DNA of 36,964 nucleotides, from positions 1-36,964 of the forward strand of contig NZ_MUNF01000029.1 in the NCBI RefSeq assembly GCF_002154555.1, in the 5' to 3' direction. Within the stretch, counting starts at the first letter, position 1, and every line of letters begins with the position of its first letter. Shown here in pieces: positions 1 to 9,165 of this stretch. This DNA comes from Streptomyces murinus. GTDB taxonomy: Bacteria > Actinomycetota > Actinomycetes > Streptomycetales > Streptomycetaceae. The translations under genes and the position numbers were made by a program. The notes beneath the pieces were generated by a model, which searched no databases, was not told the DNA's origin, and saw only the letters and a list, made by a program, of their open reading frames with translations.

Positions 1-2
1 AC

Positions 3-584
3 GAGGAGTTCGGCGCCGAGGTCGTCGCGGTGCGCCGGATCCGTGACGACGCCAAGGCCCTGCACAAGGCGATCACCGCCTCGACGGCCGACCTGATCGT
101 CACCACCGGGGGCACCGCCGCCGGACCCCACGACCACGTCCACCCCACCCTGGAACGCCTCGGCGCCGAACTCCTCGTCGACGGCGTGAAGGTGCGCCCC
201 GGCCACCCCATGCTGCTGGCCCGCACCAGGGACGACCAGCACCTCGTCGGCCTGCCCGGAAACCCCCTCGCGGCCGTCTCCGGCCTCATCACGCTCGCCG
301 AACCGCTGCTGCGCACCCTCGCCGCGCGCCCCGCCCCCGAGCCGTACACGCTGCCGCTGACGGAGCCGGTGCACGGGCACCCGTACGACACCCGGCTCGT
401 CCCCGTGGTGCTGCGCGGCGACCGCGCCGTACCGCTGCACTACAACGGCCCGGCCATGCTGCGCGGCATCGCCGCCGCCGACGCGCTGGCCGTCGTACCT
501 CCGGGCGGGGCCCGGCAGGGTGTGGAGACGGAGCTGCTGGACCTGCCCTGGACGACCGCGGGGATCGGGGTATGTTTCACGTGA
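3..584 (+). CDS. moeA: Molybdopterin molybdenumtransferase MoeA, C-terminal part (5' truncated by window)
   Basis: The reading frame is open from the first bases of the window, so the N-terminus lies upstream. MoeA inserts molybdate into adenylylated molybdopterin in the last step of molybdenum cofactor synthesis, in the cytoplasm. The visible part contains the MoCF-type binding loop TGGTAAGPHDHVHPTL and the conserved GLPGNPLAAVSGL segment, followed by a short beta-rich C-terminal domain (domain IV type). The glycine-rich loop is the expected molybdopterin-binding site. The stop codon at 582-584 lies inside the start region of the next gene (13-base overlap) and inside a parS site, which constrains the last codons of this gene. 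MoaB/MogA proteins share the fold, but the C-terminal extension favours MoeA. Confidence 0.88.
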   Translation, partial: EEFGAEVVAVRRIRDDAKALHKAITASTADLIVTTGGTAAGPHDHVHPTLERLGAELLVDGVKVRPGHPMLLARTRDDQHLVGLPGNPLAAVSGLITLAEPLLRTLAARPAPEPYTLPLTEPVHGHPYDTRLVPVVLRGDRAVPLHYNGPAMLRGIAAADALAVVPPGGARQGVETELLDLPWTTAGIGVCFT

Positions 585-1714
585 AACGTGCGGACGGCGA
601 CACCCTCAACACCCCCGATGCCAACGGGATCCCGCAGGACGACACCCTCACGGCGGACGAACGCCTGGTCGACAACCGGGTGAAGCTGCCGATGAAGGTG
701 GTGGAACGGCCGCTCCGCCAGGTCGCCAAACGGCTGCTCATGGCGCTGCTGGTGCTGGTCCTCACCGCGCTGGTCGTCTACGCCGACCGCGCGGGCTACC
801 ACGACAGCGCCGATGACTCCGTGGACCTGCTCGACTCGTTCTACTACGCCACCGTCACCCTCTCCACCACGGGATACGGCGACATCACCCCGGTCAGCGA
901 CAGCGCCCGGCTGACCAACATCTTCGTCATCACGCCCCTGCGTGTGCTGTTTCTGATCATCCTGGTCGGCACCACGCTGGAGGTCCTCACCGAGCGCACC
1001 CGGGAGGAATGGCGCCTGAAACGCTGGAGGTCCGCCTTGCGCGAGCACACCGTCGTCGTCGGCTTCGGCACGAAGGGGCGCTCGGCCGTACAGACCGTCT
1101 GCGCGACCGGGCTGAAGAAGGAGCAGGTGGTCGTGGTCGACCCCAGCGCCAAGGTGATCGACGCGGCGACCGCCGACGGCTACGCCGGGGTCATGGGCGA
1201 CGCCACCCGCAGCGATGTGCTCAGGCGGGCCGAGGTGCACAGGGCCCGGCAGATCATCGTTGCCCCGCAGCGCGACGACACCGCCGTACTGGTCACCTTG
1301 ACCGCCCGTCAGCTCAACCGCAGCGCGAAGATCGTGGCCGCGGTGCGCGAGGAGGAGAACGCCCCGCTGCTGCGGCAGTCGGGCGCCGACGCGGTCATCA
1401 CCAGCGCCAGCGCGGCCGGCCGGCTGCTCGGCCTGTCCGTCCTCAGCCCCGCCGCCGGCATGGTCATAGAGGACCTCATCCAGCAGGGCAGCGGCCTGGA
1501 CCTCGTGGAGCGGCCGGTGGTGCGCGCCGAGGCGGGCAAGGGGCCGCGCGAGATCGACGACCTGGTGGTGAGCGTCGTACGCGGGCATCGGGTGCTCGGT
1601 TACGACGACCGGTCCATCGGCACCCTCCAGTTGACGGACCGGCTCATCACCATCGTGCGCGCCAGCCCCGGCACCCAGATCACCCCGCATCCGCGCCCCT
1701 TGCCCAGGGACTGA
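572..1714 (+). CDS. Potassium channel with TrkA-N (RCK) regulatory domain
   Basis: A 380-residue two-helix potassium channel subunit. TM1 lies about residues 54-71, the pore loop carries the selectivity filter TTGYGD (99-104), and TM2 lies about 117-136. A cytoplasmic RCK/TrkA-N domain follows, with the nucleotide-binding glycine motif VVVGFGTKGRSA (about 161-172), and a TrkA-C-like region lies about 290-370. The family forms tetramers gated by ligand binding to an RCK ring, giving selective K+ flux across the membrane. The ATG at 572 overlaps the moeA stop by 13 bases, suggesting translational coupling. The first six residues are encoded by parS. An internal ATG at 692 (MKVVERP), just before TM1, is the alternative start if the parS-encoded leader is not translated. 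Confidence 0.9.
   Translation: MFHVKRADGDTLNTPDANGIPQDDTLTADERLVDNRVKLPMKVVERPLRQVAKRLLMALLVLVLTALVVYADRAGYHDSADDSVDLLDSFYYATVTLSTTGYGDITPVSDSARLTNIFVITPLRVLFLIILVGTTLEVLTERTREEWRLKRWRSALREHTVVVGFGTKGRSAVQTVCATGLKKEQVVVVDPSAKVIDAATADGYAGVMGDATRSDVLRRAEVHRARQIIVAPQRDDTAVLVTLTARQLNRSAKIVAAVREEENAPLLRQSGADAVITSASAAGRLLGLSVLSPAAGMVIEDLIQQGSGLDLVERPVVRAEAGKGPREIDDLVVSVVRGHRVLGYDDRSIGTLQLTDRLITIVRASPGTQITPHPRPLPRD
574..587. other. parS: parS chromosome-partitioning site (ParB binding)
   Basis: The 14-base sequence GTTTCACGTGAAAC is a perfect palindrome and matches the core parS motif bound by ParB in Streptomyces and Bacillus. In the 16-base form the left flank T fits and the right flank is G instead of A. 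It sits in the overlap between the moeA stop and the start of the potassium channel gene and encodes the channel's first residues (MFHVKR). Streptomyces parS sites cluster around oriC, so this places the window near the origin (inference). Confidence 0.9.
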
Positions 1715-1771
1715 GGCGGGGCGTCGAGCGCCGCGGCCGCCCGGCACATCGGGGGGAGTAGCGTCGCGGAC

Positions 1772-2752
1772 ATGCATGCGATCACGATTCCCGAACCTGG
1801 TGGTCCCGAGGCGCTGGTGTGGGACGAGGTCCCCGATCCGGTGGCCGGCGAGGGCGAGGTGCTGGTCGAGGTGGTGGCCAGCGCCGTCAACCGCGCCGAT
1901 GTCCTGCAACGTCAGGGCTTCTACAACCCGCCGCCCGGCGCGTCCCCCTACCCCGGCCTGGAGTGCTCCGGCCGGATCGCCGCGATCGGCCCCGGAGTGT
2001 CCGGCTGGACCGTCGGCGACGAGGTGTGCGCGCTGCTCGCGGGCGGCGGCTACGCCCAGAAGGTCGTCGTACCGGCCGGGCAGCTGCTTCCCGTGCCGGC
2101 GGGCGTCGACCTGGTGCAGGCCGCCGCGCTGCCCGAGGTGGCCTGCACGGTCTGGTCCAACGTGTTCATGATCTCCCACCTGCGGCCGGGCGAGACCCTG
2201 CTGGTGCACGGCGGCTCCAGTGGCATCGGGACCATGGCGATCCAGCTGGCCAAGGCGGTCGGCGCCAAGGTCGCGGTGACCGCCGGGACCAAGGAGAAGC
2301 TGGAACGCTGCGCCGAGCTGGGCGCGGACATCCTGATCAACTACCGGGAGCAGGACTTCGTCGCCGAGGTCGAGGAGGCCACCGGCGGCGCGGGTGCCGA
2401 CGTCATCCTCGACAACATGGGCGCCAAGTACCTCGACCGCAATGTGCGGACCCTGGCGGTCAACGGGCGCCTGGCGATCATCGGGCTCCAGGGCGGTGCC
2501 AAGGGTGAGCTGAACATCGGCGCGCTGCTGCACAAGCGGGCCGCCGTCACCGCGACCTCGCTGCGGGCGCGGCCGGTGGAGGAGAAGACGGCCATCGTCG
2601 CGGCGGTGCGCGAACATGTCTGGCCGCTGCTCGCCGCGGGGCGGGTGCGCCCGGTGGTGGACCGCGAGCTGCCGATGGCGCGGGCCGCCGAGGCGCACCG
2701 GGTGGTGGAGGAGAGCGGCCACATCGGCAAGGTGCTGCTGGTGGCGCCGTAG
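1772..2752 (+). CDS. NAD(P)H quinone oxidoreductase, zinc-independent MDR family
   Basis: A 326-residue medium-chain dehydrogenase/reductase of the quinone oxidoreductase branch (TP53I3/PIG3-like). The N-terminal GroES-like domain contains NRADVLQRQGFYNPPPG and PGLECSG. The Rossmann domain carries the NADPH-binding stretch HGGSSGIGTMAIQLAK near residues 148-163. The structural and catalytic zinc cysteines of alcohol dehydrogenases are absent, as expected for quinone reductases. The product probably reduces quinones or enones with NADPH in the cytoplasm; the substrate cannot be told from sequence. It starts 57 bases after the channel gene on the same strand, so the two may be co-transcribed. 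The preceding GGGGGAG, about 10 bases upstream of the start region, may serve as ribosome binding site. Confidence 0.9.
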   Translation: MHAITIPEPGGPEALVWDEVPDPVAGEGEVLVEVVASAVNRADVLQRQGFYNPPPGASPYPGLECSGRIAAIGPGVSGWTVGDEVCALLAGGGYAQKVVVPAGQLLPVPAGVDLVQAAALPEVACTVWSNVFMISHLRPGETLLVHGGSSGIGTMAIQLAKAVGAKVAVTAGTKEKLERCAELGADILINYREQDFVAEVEEATGGAGADVILDNMGAKYLDRNVRTLAVNGRLAIIGLQGGAKGELNIGALLHKRAAVTATSLRARPVEEKTAIVAAVREHVWPLLAAGRVRPVVDRELPMARAAEAHRVVEESGHIGKVLLVAP

Positions 2753-2773
2753 CGCGCCGTCCGGACCCGGGGC

Positions 2774-3478
2774 TCAGGTTCTGCGCAGCCGCAGTCCCAG
2801 GAAGGCCAGGCCGAGGCCCAGGCCGATGAGGACGAGCCCACTGCCCAGCGGCAGGATCCGCAGGGTCGGCTCGCTCGCGTTCTCGCTCTGCCGGGCGGCG
2901 TTCTGATCGGCCGACTGACCTGGTGTGGGATCGAGACCCGCCTCCTCGGTGGGCCGGGAGGCCGTCGGGGTCTCCGCGGTCTCCGGCTCCGCAGGCTGTG
3001 CGGCGGCGGAGTCGGGGACGGAGTCCTCGTCGCCCTCCACCTGGGCCCAGGGCCCGTCCTGCCGCCCCGGGTGCAGCTTCCCCTCACCGGCGCCGCTCCC
3101 CGCCCGGGACGGCTCGCCGGACGGCGCGTTGTCCGAGGCGGAGGCCGAGGCGGACGGCACGGCCGGGTGCTGGGGGCCGGCGCCGTCGTGTTCCGGGCGG
3201 TCCTGGTGATCGTGCCCGGAGTGACCGGAACCGGCGGTGTTCCCGGCCGCCGAGGATCCTCCCGCACCGCCCGGGCCGCCCGCGTGGCCGGAGGACGAGG
3301 CCGAGGACGAGGACGAGGACGAGGCCGAGGGTGTGCCGGCGGGGTGGCGCGCGGTGGGGGAGTGCGGAGGACCGGCCTCGGCGGCGTACGCGGCGGCGGT
3401 GCCGTAGGCGGGCAGGGCCGCCGTGAGGACGAGCAGCAGCCGCAGACAGGGGTGGGTGAGTCGCAGCCATGGAGTCAC
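2774..3478 (-). CDS. Ser-rich secreted protein with C-terminal membrane anchor, unknown function
   Basis: A 234-residue protein not assignable to a known family. It has an N-terminal signal peptide (about 1-33, ending near AYA-AEAG). A long low-complexity region follows, with a run of serines at about 51-63 and many Ser, Gly, His, Pro, Glu and Asp residues. A C-terminal hydrophobic helix (about 208-229) is followed by the basic tail RLRRT. This hydrophobic helix plus positive tail is the layout of a cell-surface anchored protein, but there is no clear LPXTG or LAXTG sortase motif; LPLGSG before the helix is not convincing. The GTG start at 3478 has GGGAGG eight bases upstream. It is divergent from bpa and convergent with the oxidoreductase gene, 21 bases away. 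Confidence 0.75.
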   Translation of the reverse strand: MTPWLRLTHPCLRLLLVLTAALPAYGTAAAYAAEAGPPHSPTARHPAGTPSASSSSSSSASSSGHAGGPGGAGGSSAAGNTAGSGHSGHDHQDRPEHDGAGPQHPAVPSASASASDNAPSGEPSRAGSGAGEGKLHPGRQDGPWAQVEGDEDSVPDSAAAQPAEPETAETPTASRPTEEAGLDPTPGQSADQNAARQSENASEPTLRILPLGSGLVLIGLGLGLAFLGLRLRRT

Positions 3479-3659
3479 GTCGGTGACCTCCCGGAGCCCA
3501 GCTGGCGTGAGCGCGTGATCGATGATGAACCGACGGGAACAGCCTCACATCGCCGGACTCTTTGGGCATTCCGGATTGGGCCGACGGGTCTAAACGGCGG
3601 ATCCGCTGCACCGGGGGGCGCCACGGTGGTGAGGTGGGCGGGTGCGAGAGAATGACGGC

Positions 3660-4202
3660 ATGGAGATGCCGAGGAACGAACGGTCGCCGGAGAAGCCCCA
3701 GATCCTCGTCGTGGGCCAGGACGGGATGGCGCTCGGCGGCGGAGGCGGGGACGACGATTCCCGCGAGATTCCGGTCACCGAGCAGGTCGAGCAGCCCGCC
3801 AAGGTCATGCGGATCGGCAGCATGATCAAGCAGCTCCTCGAGGAGGTGCGTGCCGCTCCCCTCGACGAGGCCAGCCGGGTGCGGCTGCGGGAGATCCACG
3901 CCAGCTCGGTGAAGGAGCTGGAGGACGGTCTGGCGCCGGAGCTGGTCGAGGAACTGGAGCGCCTGTCGCTGCCGTTCACCGACGACGTCACCCCGAGCGA
4001 CGCCGAGCTGCGCATCGCGCAGGCCCAGCTGGTGGGGTGGCTGGAGGGCCTCTTCCACGGGATCCAGACCACGCTGTTCGCCCAGCAGATGGCCGCGCGG
4101 GCGCAGCTGGAGCAGATGCGCCGGGCGCTCCCGCCGGGGGTGTCGGGTCCCGAGGGCGACGACCAGCACACGGGCGGGCACTCGGGCGGCCCGTACCTGT
4201 AG
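3660..4202 (+). CDS. bpa: Bacterial proteasome activator Bpa/PafE
   Basis: About 180 residues, matching the Bpa/PafE family (formerly DUF2587; Mycobacterium Rv3780). In that family, ATP-independent dodecameric rings dock on the 20S proteasome and open its gate for unfolded or damaged proteins. The helical core runs from KVMRIGSMIKQLLEEVR through FTDDVTPSDAELRIAQAQLVGWLEGLFHGIQ to AARAQLEQMRRALPPG. The last residues are GGPYL; mycobacterial Bpa ends in GQYL, the HbYX-like tail that inserts into proteasome pockets, so the docking tail is conserved with Pro in place of Gln. I chose ATG 3660 (MEMPRNERS) with GAGAG nine bases upstream. GTG 3642 with GAGGTG upstream is an alternative that adds six residues. 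Confidence 0.9.
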   Translation: MEMPRNERSPEKPQILVVGQDGMALGGGGGDDDSREIPVTEQVEQPAKVMRIGSMIKQLLEEVRAAPLDEASRVRLREIHASSVKELEDGLAPELVEELERLSLPFTDDVTPSDAELRIAQAQLVGWLEGLFHGIQTTLFAQQMAARAQLEQMRRALPPGVSGPEGDDQHTGGHSGGPYL

Positions 4203-4233
4203 GTCCCCGAGCAGGTCCCACGAGCAGGTCCCA
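4199..4233 (+). repeat. 13-bp tandem repeat beginning at the bpa stop codon
   Basis: Two exact copies of CGAGCAGGTCCCA lie at 4208-4220 and 4221-4233. A third, partial copy of its core AGGTCCC at 4201-4207 contains two bases of the bpa stop codon. The tract lies between the stop and the terminator hairpin at 4282. Replication slippage at the gene end is the simplest origin. Confidence 0.75.
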
Positions 4234-4281
4234 CGAGGATTCACGTCCGGGGTACGAGGTTTCGCGCGCCGAACACGCGAA

Positions 4282-4311
4282 AGGGGCCCGGCGCATGAGC
4301 GCCGGGCCCCT
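4282..4311. terminator. Bidirectional terminator between bpa and PASTA kinase gene
   Basis: A perfect 13-bp stem AGGGGCCCGGCGC / GCGCCGGGCCCCT with an ATGA loop lies between the convergent bpa (+) and kinase (-) genes. There is no strong U-tract, which is common for Streptomyces hairpins. Confidence 0.85.
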
Positions 4312-4327
4312 CCTCGTACCCGCGTCC

Positions 4328-5965
4328 CTACTGCGGCGGATTACCCGTCGACACGCTCAGCTCGATGGTGCCCGGGTCCTTGGCGTTCACGTCCGTGCCC
4401 TCGGACGGGAACTGGTCCATGACGGTGCCGTCACCCCAGGTGTTGTCGTCCACCTTCTTGACGTGCAGCGTCCAGCCCGCGGCCTGGAAGCAGGCCTTCA
4501 CGGAGTTGATGTCCTTGTAGCGGAAATCGGGCAGCTGGATCTTGTTGGGGTCGTCGTAGGACTCGTCCGGCTCCGTGCACTTGGTCTTGTCGATCACCCG
4601 GGTGGTGTCCGGGCCCCGGTAGCCCGCCTGGTGGGTGGGGGACGCCGAGGCGCTGGAGCCGCCGTGCCCGCCGGTGTCGCCACCGCCGCCGCCACCGCTG
4701 TTCATGGTCAGCGCGACGACCAGGCCGACGACCGCGACGAGCGACACCCCGACCGCGCCGATGATCACGGCCTTGCCGCTCTTGCCGCCGCCCGAGCCGG
4801 ACCCCTGCGTGGTCGTCTGCGGGGTCCCCGCGTACGGCGGCGGGGTGCCGGGCCCGTAGCCCACCGGAGGCGTCTGGTAGCCCGCCTGCTGGGGATAGCC
4901 GTAGGACGGCGCGGGCGTGGCCGGCGCCGGGGTGTGGGGGCCGTACGGACCCGGCTGGTACGGCGTCTGCACCGGTCCGGGCGGCGTCTGGAGGCTCTGG
5001 TCGACCGGCGGGAACACCGCGGAGCCGACGCCCGAGCCGCTCTGCTGCGGACCGGCGTTCGGCACGATGCTCGGCGCGGCCGCCTGGAGGGAGGCGGCGA
5101 CCCGCAGGCACTCCTCGCGCATGGCGTCGGCGGTCGGGAAGCGCTCGTTCGGGTTCTTCCGCAGCGCGCGGGCGACCAGCGCGTCCACCGCCGGGGGCAG
5201 CGAGCGGTTGATGGAGGACGGGGCGACCGGCTCCTCCTGCACATGCGCGTACGCGATCGCCAGCGGGGAGTCCGCGTCGAACGGCAGCCGCCCGGTCACC
5301 AGCTGGAAGAGCATGATGCCGACCGAGTACAGGTCGGAGCGGGCGTCCACGCCGCGGCCGAGGGCCTGCTCGGGCGAGAGGTACTGCGGGGTGCCGACGA
5401 CCATGCCGGTCTGCGTCATCGAGGTCACGCCGGACTGCATGGCGCGCGCGATGCCGAAGTCCATGACCTTGACCACACCGCGCTTGGTCACCATCACGTT
5501 GCCGGGCTTGATGTCGCGGTGGACCAGCCCCATCTCATGGCTGATGTCCAGCGCCGCGAGCACATCCGCGGTGACCTTCAGCGCCTGGTCGGCGGGCATG
5601 GCGCCGTACCGCCGTATGTCCTCCTCCAGGACCGAGCCCAGTGGGCGGCCCTCGACGTACTCCATGACGATGTACGGAGTCGCCAGGCCGCCCAGGTCGT
5701 CCTCGCCCGTGTCGAAGACGGAGACGATGTTGGTGTGCGTGAGCTTCGCCACGGCCTGGGCCTCACGGCGGAAGCGCTCGCGGAAGGCCTGCTCCCGGCC
5801 CAGCTCGGTGTGCAGGGTCTTGATCGCGACCTGGCGGTCCAGTACGGCGTCGTAGGCGAGGTGCACCGAGGCCATGCCGCCCTCGCCGAGCAAGTCGCGC
5901 AGCTGGTATCGGCCACCGGCCAGACCCTGCCCCGAGTACCGGCCGTGTGTGCCGTCCTGGCTCAT
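4328..5965 (-). CDS. Transmembrane Ser/Thr protein kinase with one PASTA-like domain
   Basis: A 545-residue Hanks-type kinase. The N-terminal kinase domain (about 20-290) has the glycine loop GEGGMASV, ATP lysine K49 (VAIK), catalytic HRD at 149-151, DFG at 169-171 and activation loop TSMTQTGMVVGTPQYLSPE. A Pro/Gly/Tyr/Gln-rich linker (about 300-395) leads to one membrane helix (about 399-420). The external part ends in a single PASTA-like domain (about 478-541: LPDFRYKDINSVKACFQAAG to GTIELSVSTG). PASTA domains bind peptidoglycan fragments or muropeptides, so a cell-wall sensing role is likely. Two external cysteines (C463, C492) could form a disulfide. I chose ATG 5965 (MSQDGTHG) because the kinase domain starts soon after and GGGGGA lies upstream; an ATG at 6043 would add 26 residues of non-conserved sequence. 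Confidence 0.9.
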   Translation of the reverse strand: MSQDGTHGRYSGQGLAGGRYQLRDLLGEGGMASVHLAYDAVLDRQVAIKTLHTELGREQAFRERFRREAQAVAKLTHTNIVSVFDTGEDDLGGLATPYIVMEYVEGRPLGSVLEEDIRRYGAMPADQALKVTADVLAALDISHEMGLVHRDIKPGNVMVTKRGVVKVMDFGIARAMQSGVTSMTQTGMVVGTPQYLSPEQALGRGVDARSDLYSVGIMLFQLVTGRLPFDADSPLAIAYAHVQEEPVAPSSINRSLPPAVDALVARALRKNPNERFPTADAMREECLRVAASLQAAAPSIVPNAGPQQSGSGVGSAVFPPVDQSLQTPPGPVQTPYQPGPYGPHTPAPATPAPSYGYPQQAGYQTPPVGYGPGTPPPYAGTPQTTTQGSGSGGGKSGKAVIIGAVGVSLVAVVGLVVALTMNSGGGGGGDTGGHGGSSASASPTHQAGYRGPDTTRVIDKTKCTEPDESYDDPNKIQLPDFRYKDINSVKACFQAAGWTLHVKKVDDNTWGDGTVMDQFPSEGTDVNAKDPGTIELSVSTGNPPQ

Positions 5966-6309
5966 CTCTCCGCGTCCCCCATCGGCCGTCCGGCACCTTG
6001 GCTCGTCGCACAGGCCTTGATCGAATGTGTCATTCCCGGCCAAGTCTGCCCCAGGTCACTGACACGTCAAGCTCGGTGCCCGTTCCGTGACCGTACGGGC
6101 AAGAAGCGTCGCGCAAGCGTTACAGGGGGCGTGCGAGCAGCACACAGAATTTGCACGACGGCCCGTGCGGAGGGTTTCATGGCCGGTCCGTCGCAGAGTC
6201 GGTCCCGGTTCCGGTTCCGAACCGGCGGCCCCCACGGAGGCTGTAGCGTGGCCGACGGAGACCGTGACAACACCGCGCGCACCGCGGGCAGAAACGACGG
6301 CGAGGACTG
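5966..6309. promoter_or_regulatory. Divergent promoter region between two kinase genes, with 15-bp palindrome
   Basis: This 344-base gap holds no convincing gene. It must carry the promoters of both divergent kinase genes. It contains the palindrome CCGGTTC-C-GAACCGG at 6211-6225, preceded by one more CCGGTT-like copy (6205-6210). A possible -10 element TAGCGT lies at 6244-6249 for the plus-strand kinase. The palindrome sits 19 bases upstream of that element, a position suited to an activator or repressor. Promoter assignments are by eye. Confidence 0.5.
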
Positions 6310-7944
<1,635 letters not shown>

Positions 7945-8004
7945 ACATCGGCGGACCGCTCGTCGGTCGCACTACGGCGGGACTGGCCGCCAAGAGGACA
8001 TCCG

Positions 8005-8028
8005 CGGGGCCCGGGAGACCGGGCCCCG
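8005..8028. terminator. Terminator between convergent kinase and phosphotransferase genes
   Basis: A perfect 10-bp stem CGGGGCCCGG / CCGGGCCCCG with a GAGA loop lies in the 161-base gap between the kinase (+) and the APH-like gene (-). It can serve both directions. Confidence 0.8.
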
Positions 8029-8105
8029 GTCGTTTGCCGGGCGGTGGAAGCCCACTGCGCCGGTGAAAGACCACTCCTTGGCCGCCGGGACGGACGTAAA
8101 CCCGC

Positions 8106-9152
8106 TCACCCGGTGAAGGCATCGCACACCGCGTCGTACTCGCGGGTCCACCACACCACGAGCGCCGAGGCGGCCGGGAACTGGCAGTCGGCGCGGGTGT
8201 CACCGCGCTCGTAGTGCCAGCGCAGCATCCAGAAGTCGTTCAGACGTTCCCACCACACCCGGCGTACGGCCGCCGCCAGCTCCGCGGGCGTGGCATCGGC
8301 CGCGCGCCGATACGCGCGGGCGTACGCCCGTACCTTCGGCAGGTCCAGGGCGCCCGCGGGGCGTACGAAGAAGATCGCGGCGGCGCGCACGGCCTCCTCG
8401 GCGCGGGGCTGCACGCCGAGCCGGTCCCAGTCCACGATGGCGGCCGGGGTGCCGTCCTTGTAGAGCAGGTTGAACGGGTGGAAGTCGCCGTGCACCCAGC
8501 CCACCGGGCCGCCGGGCGGCGGGCGCCGGTCCGCGTGCCGCTCCAGCAGGACCCGCCGCTCCCGCAGCCGGTGCCGGGCCAGTGCGTCGAAGGCGTCGGA
8601 CGGGCGGTGCCGGCGCACCCGGGCGAGTAACTCGTCGATGAGCGTGAACGTGTCGGCCGGGTCGGCGCTCTCCACGGGGTGGGGGCTGGTGGCCGGACGG
8701 GTGCGCCCCTTGGGCGGCATCACACGCTCCAGGCAGGCGTGTACGGCGCCCAGCAGCGCTCCCAGGCGCGCGCTCTCCGAGCGGGTGAGCTGGCCGCCGT
8801 GGCGGTGTCCGCCGTCGATCCAGGGGTGCAGGGCGTAGGCATGGCCGCCGACTACGGCGACGGTACGGCCCTCCCGGTGCGCGAGCGGCACGGCGACCGG
8901 CACACCGAGGGCGGCCAGGCGCTGGGTGGCCCGGTGCCGGCGTTCGATGGCGGCCGGGTCGGCCGTGTCGGGGTCGAAGTGGTGCTTGAGGAAATACCGG
9001 CCACGCGTGGTGCACAGCCGGTAGCCGCGATTGAGCAGCCCCTGGTCGACCGGTTCGCAGGCCAGGGGCGTCCCGGCGGCGTCGTACAGGCGGAGCAAAG
9101 CGCCCAGAGGGGGCGCGTGGGGCATGGGGGGTGGTACACAAAGGCGCGGCAC
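8106..9152 (-). CDS. Aminoglycoside phosphotransferase (APH)-fold kinase; contains a TTA codon
   Basis: A 348-residue protein of the APH/choline kinase fold. The catalytic loop HGDFHPFNLL (221-230, D223 as base) and the metal-binding IVDWDRLG (about 239-246) are intact. The N-terminal lobe contains GYRLCTTRGRYFLKHH, with a candidate ATP lysine at K56. The family phosphorylates small hydroxyl substrates (antibiotics, sugars, homoserine or choline); the substrate here is unknown. Residue L175 is encoded by TTA (minus strand, 8630-8628). In Streptomyces this codon is read only by the bldA tRNA, so expression is probably tied to development. The start is GTG 9152, with TAGCAT placed to give a leaderless message. 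An internal ATG at 9125 lacks a ribosome site. Confidence 0.85.
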   Translation of the reverse strand: MPRLCVPPPMPHAPPLGALLRLYDAAGTPLACEPVDQGLLNRGYRLCTTRGRYFLKHHFDPDTADPAAIERRHRATQRLAALGVPVAVPLAHREGRTVAVVGGHAYALHPWIDGGHRHGGQLTRSESARLGALLGAVHACLERVMPPKGRTRPATSPHPVESADPADTFTLIDELLARVRRHRPSDAFDALARHRLRERRVLLERHADRRPPPGGPVGWVHGDFHPFNLLYKDGTPAAIVDWDRLGVQPRAEEAVRAAAIFFVRPAGALDLPKVRAYARAYRRAADATPAELAAAVRRVWWERLNDFWMLRWHYERGDTRADCQFPAASALVVWWTREYDAVCDAFTG

Positions 9153-9159
9153 GCCGCAG

Positions 9160-9165
9160 ATGCTA
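9160..9165 (-). promoter_or_regulatory. Candidate -10 element for a leaderless APH-like transcript
   Basis: On the minus strand TAGCAT ends seven bases before GTG 9152, so transcription would begin at or next to the start codon. This fits the absence of a Shine-Dalgarno sequence. No clear -35 hexamer is visible, so the call is tentative. Confidence 0.4.

Noticed and set aside
440..2722. Long minus-strand open frame of 760 codons over moeA, channel and oxidoreductase
   Set aside because: Antisense shadow of GC-rich genes: it is His/Arg/Gly-rich with no recognisable domain, and the plus-strand genes have clear families.
2774..3478. LPXTG-type sortase substrate
   Set aside because: The C-terminal helix and basic tail fit, but LPLGSG does not match LAXTG/LPXTG with a cleavable Thr-Gly.
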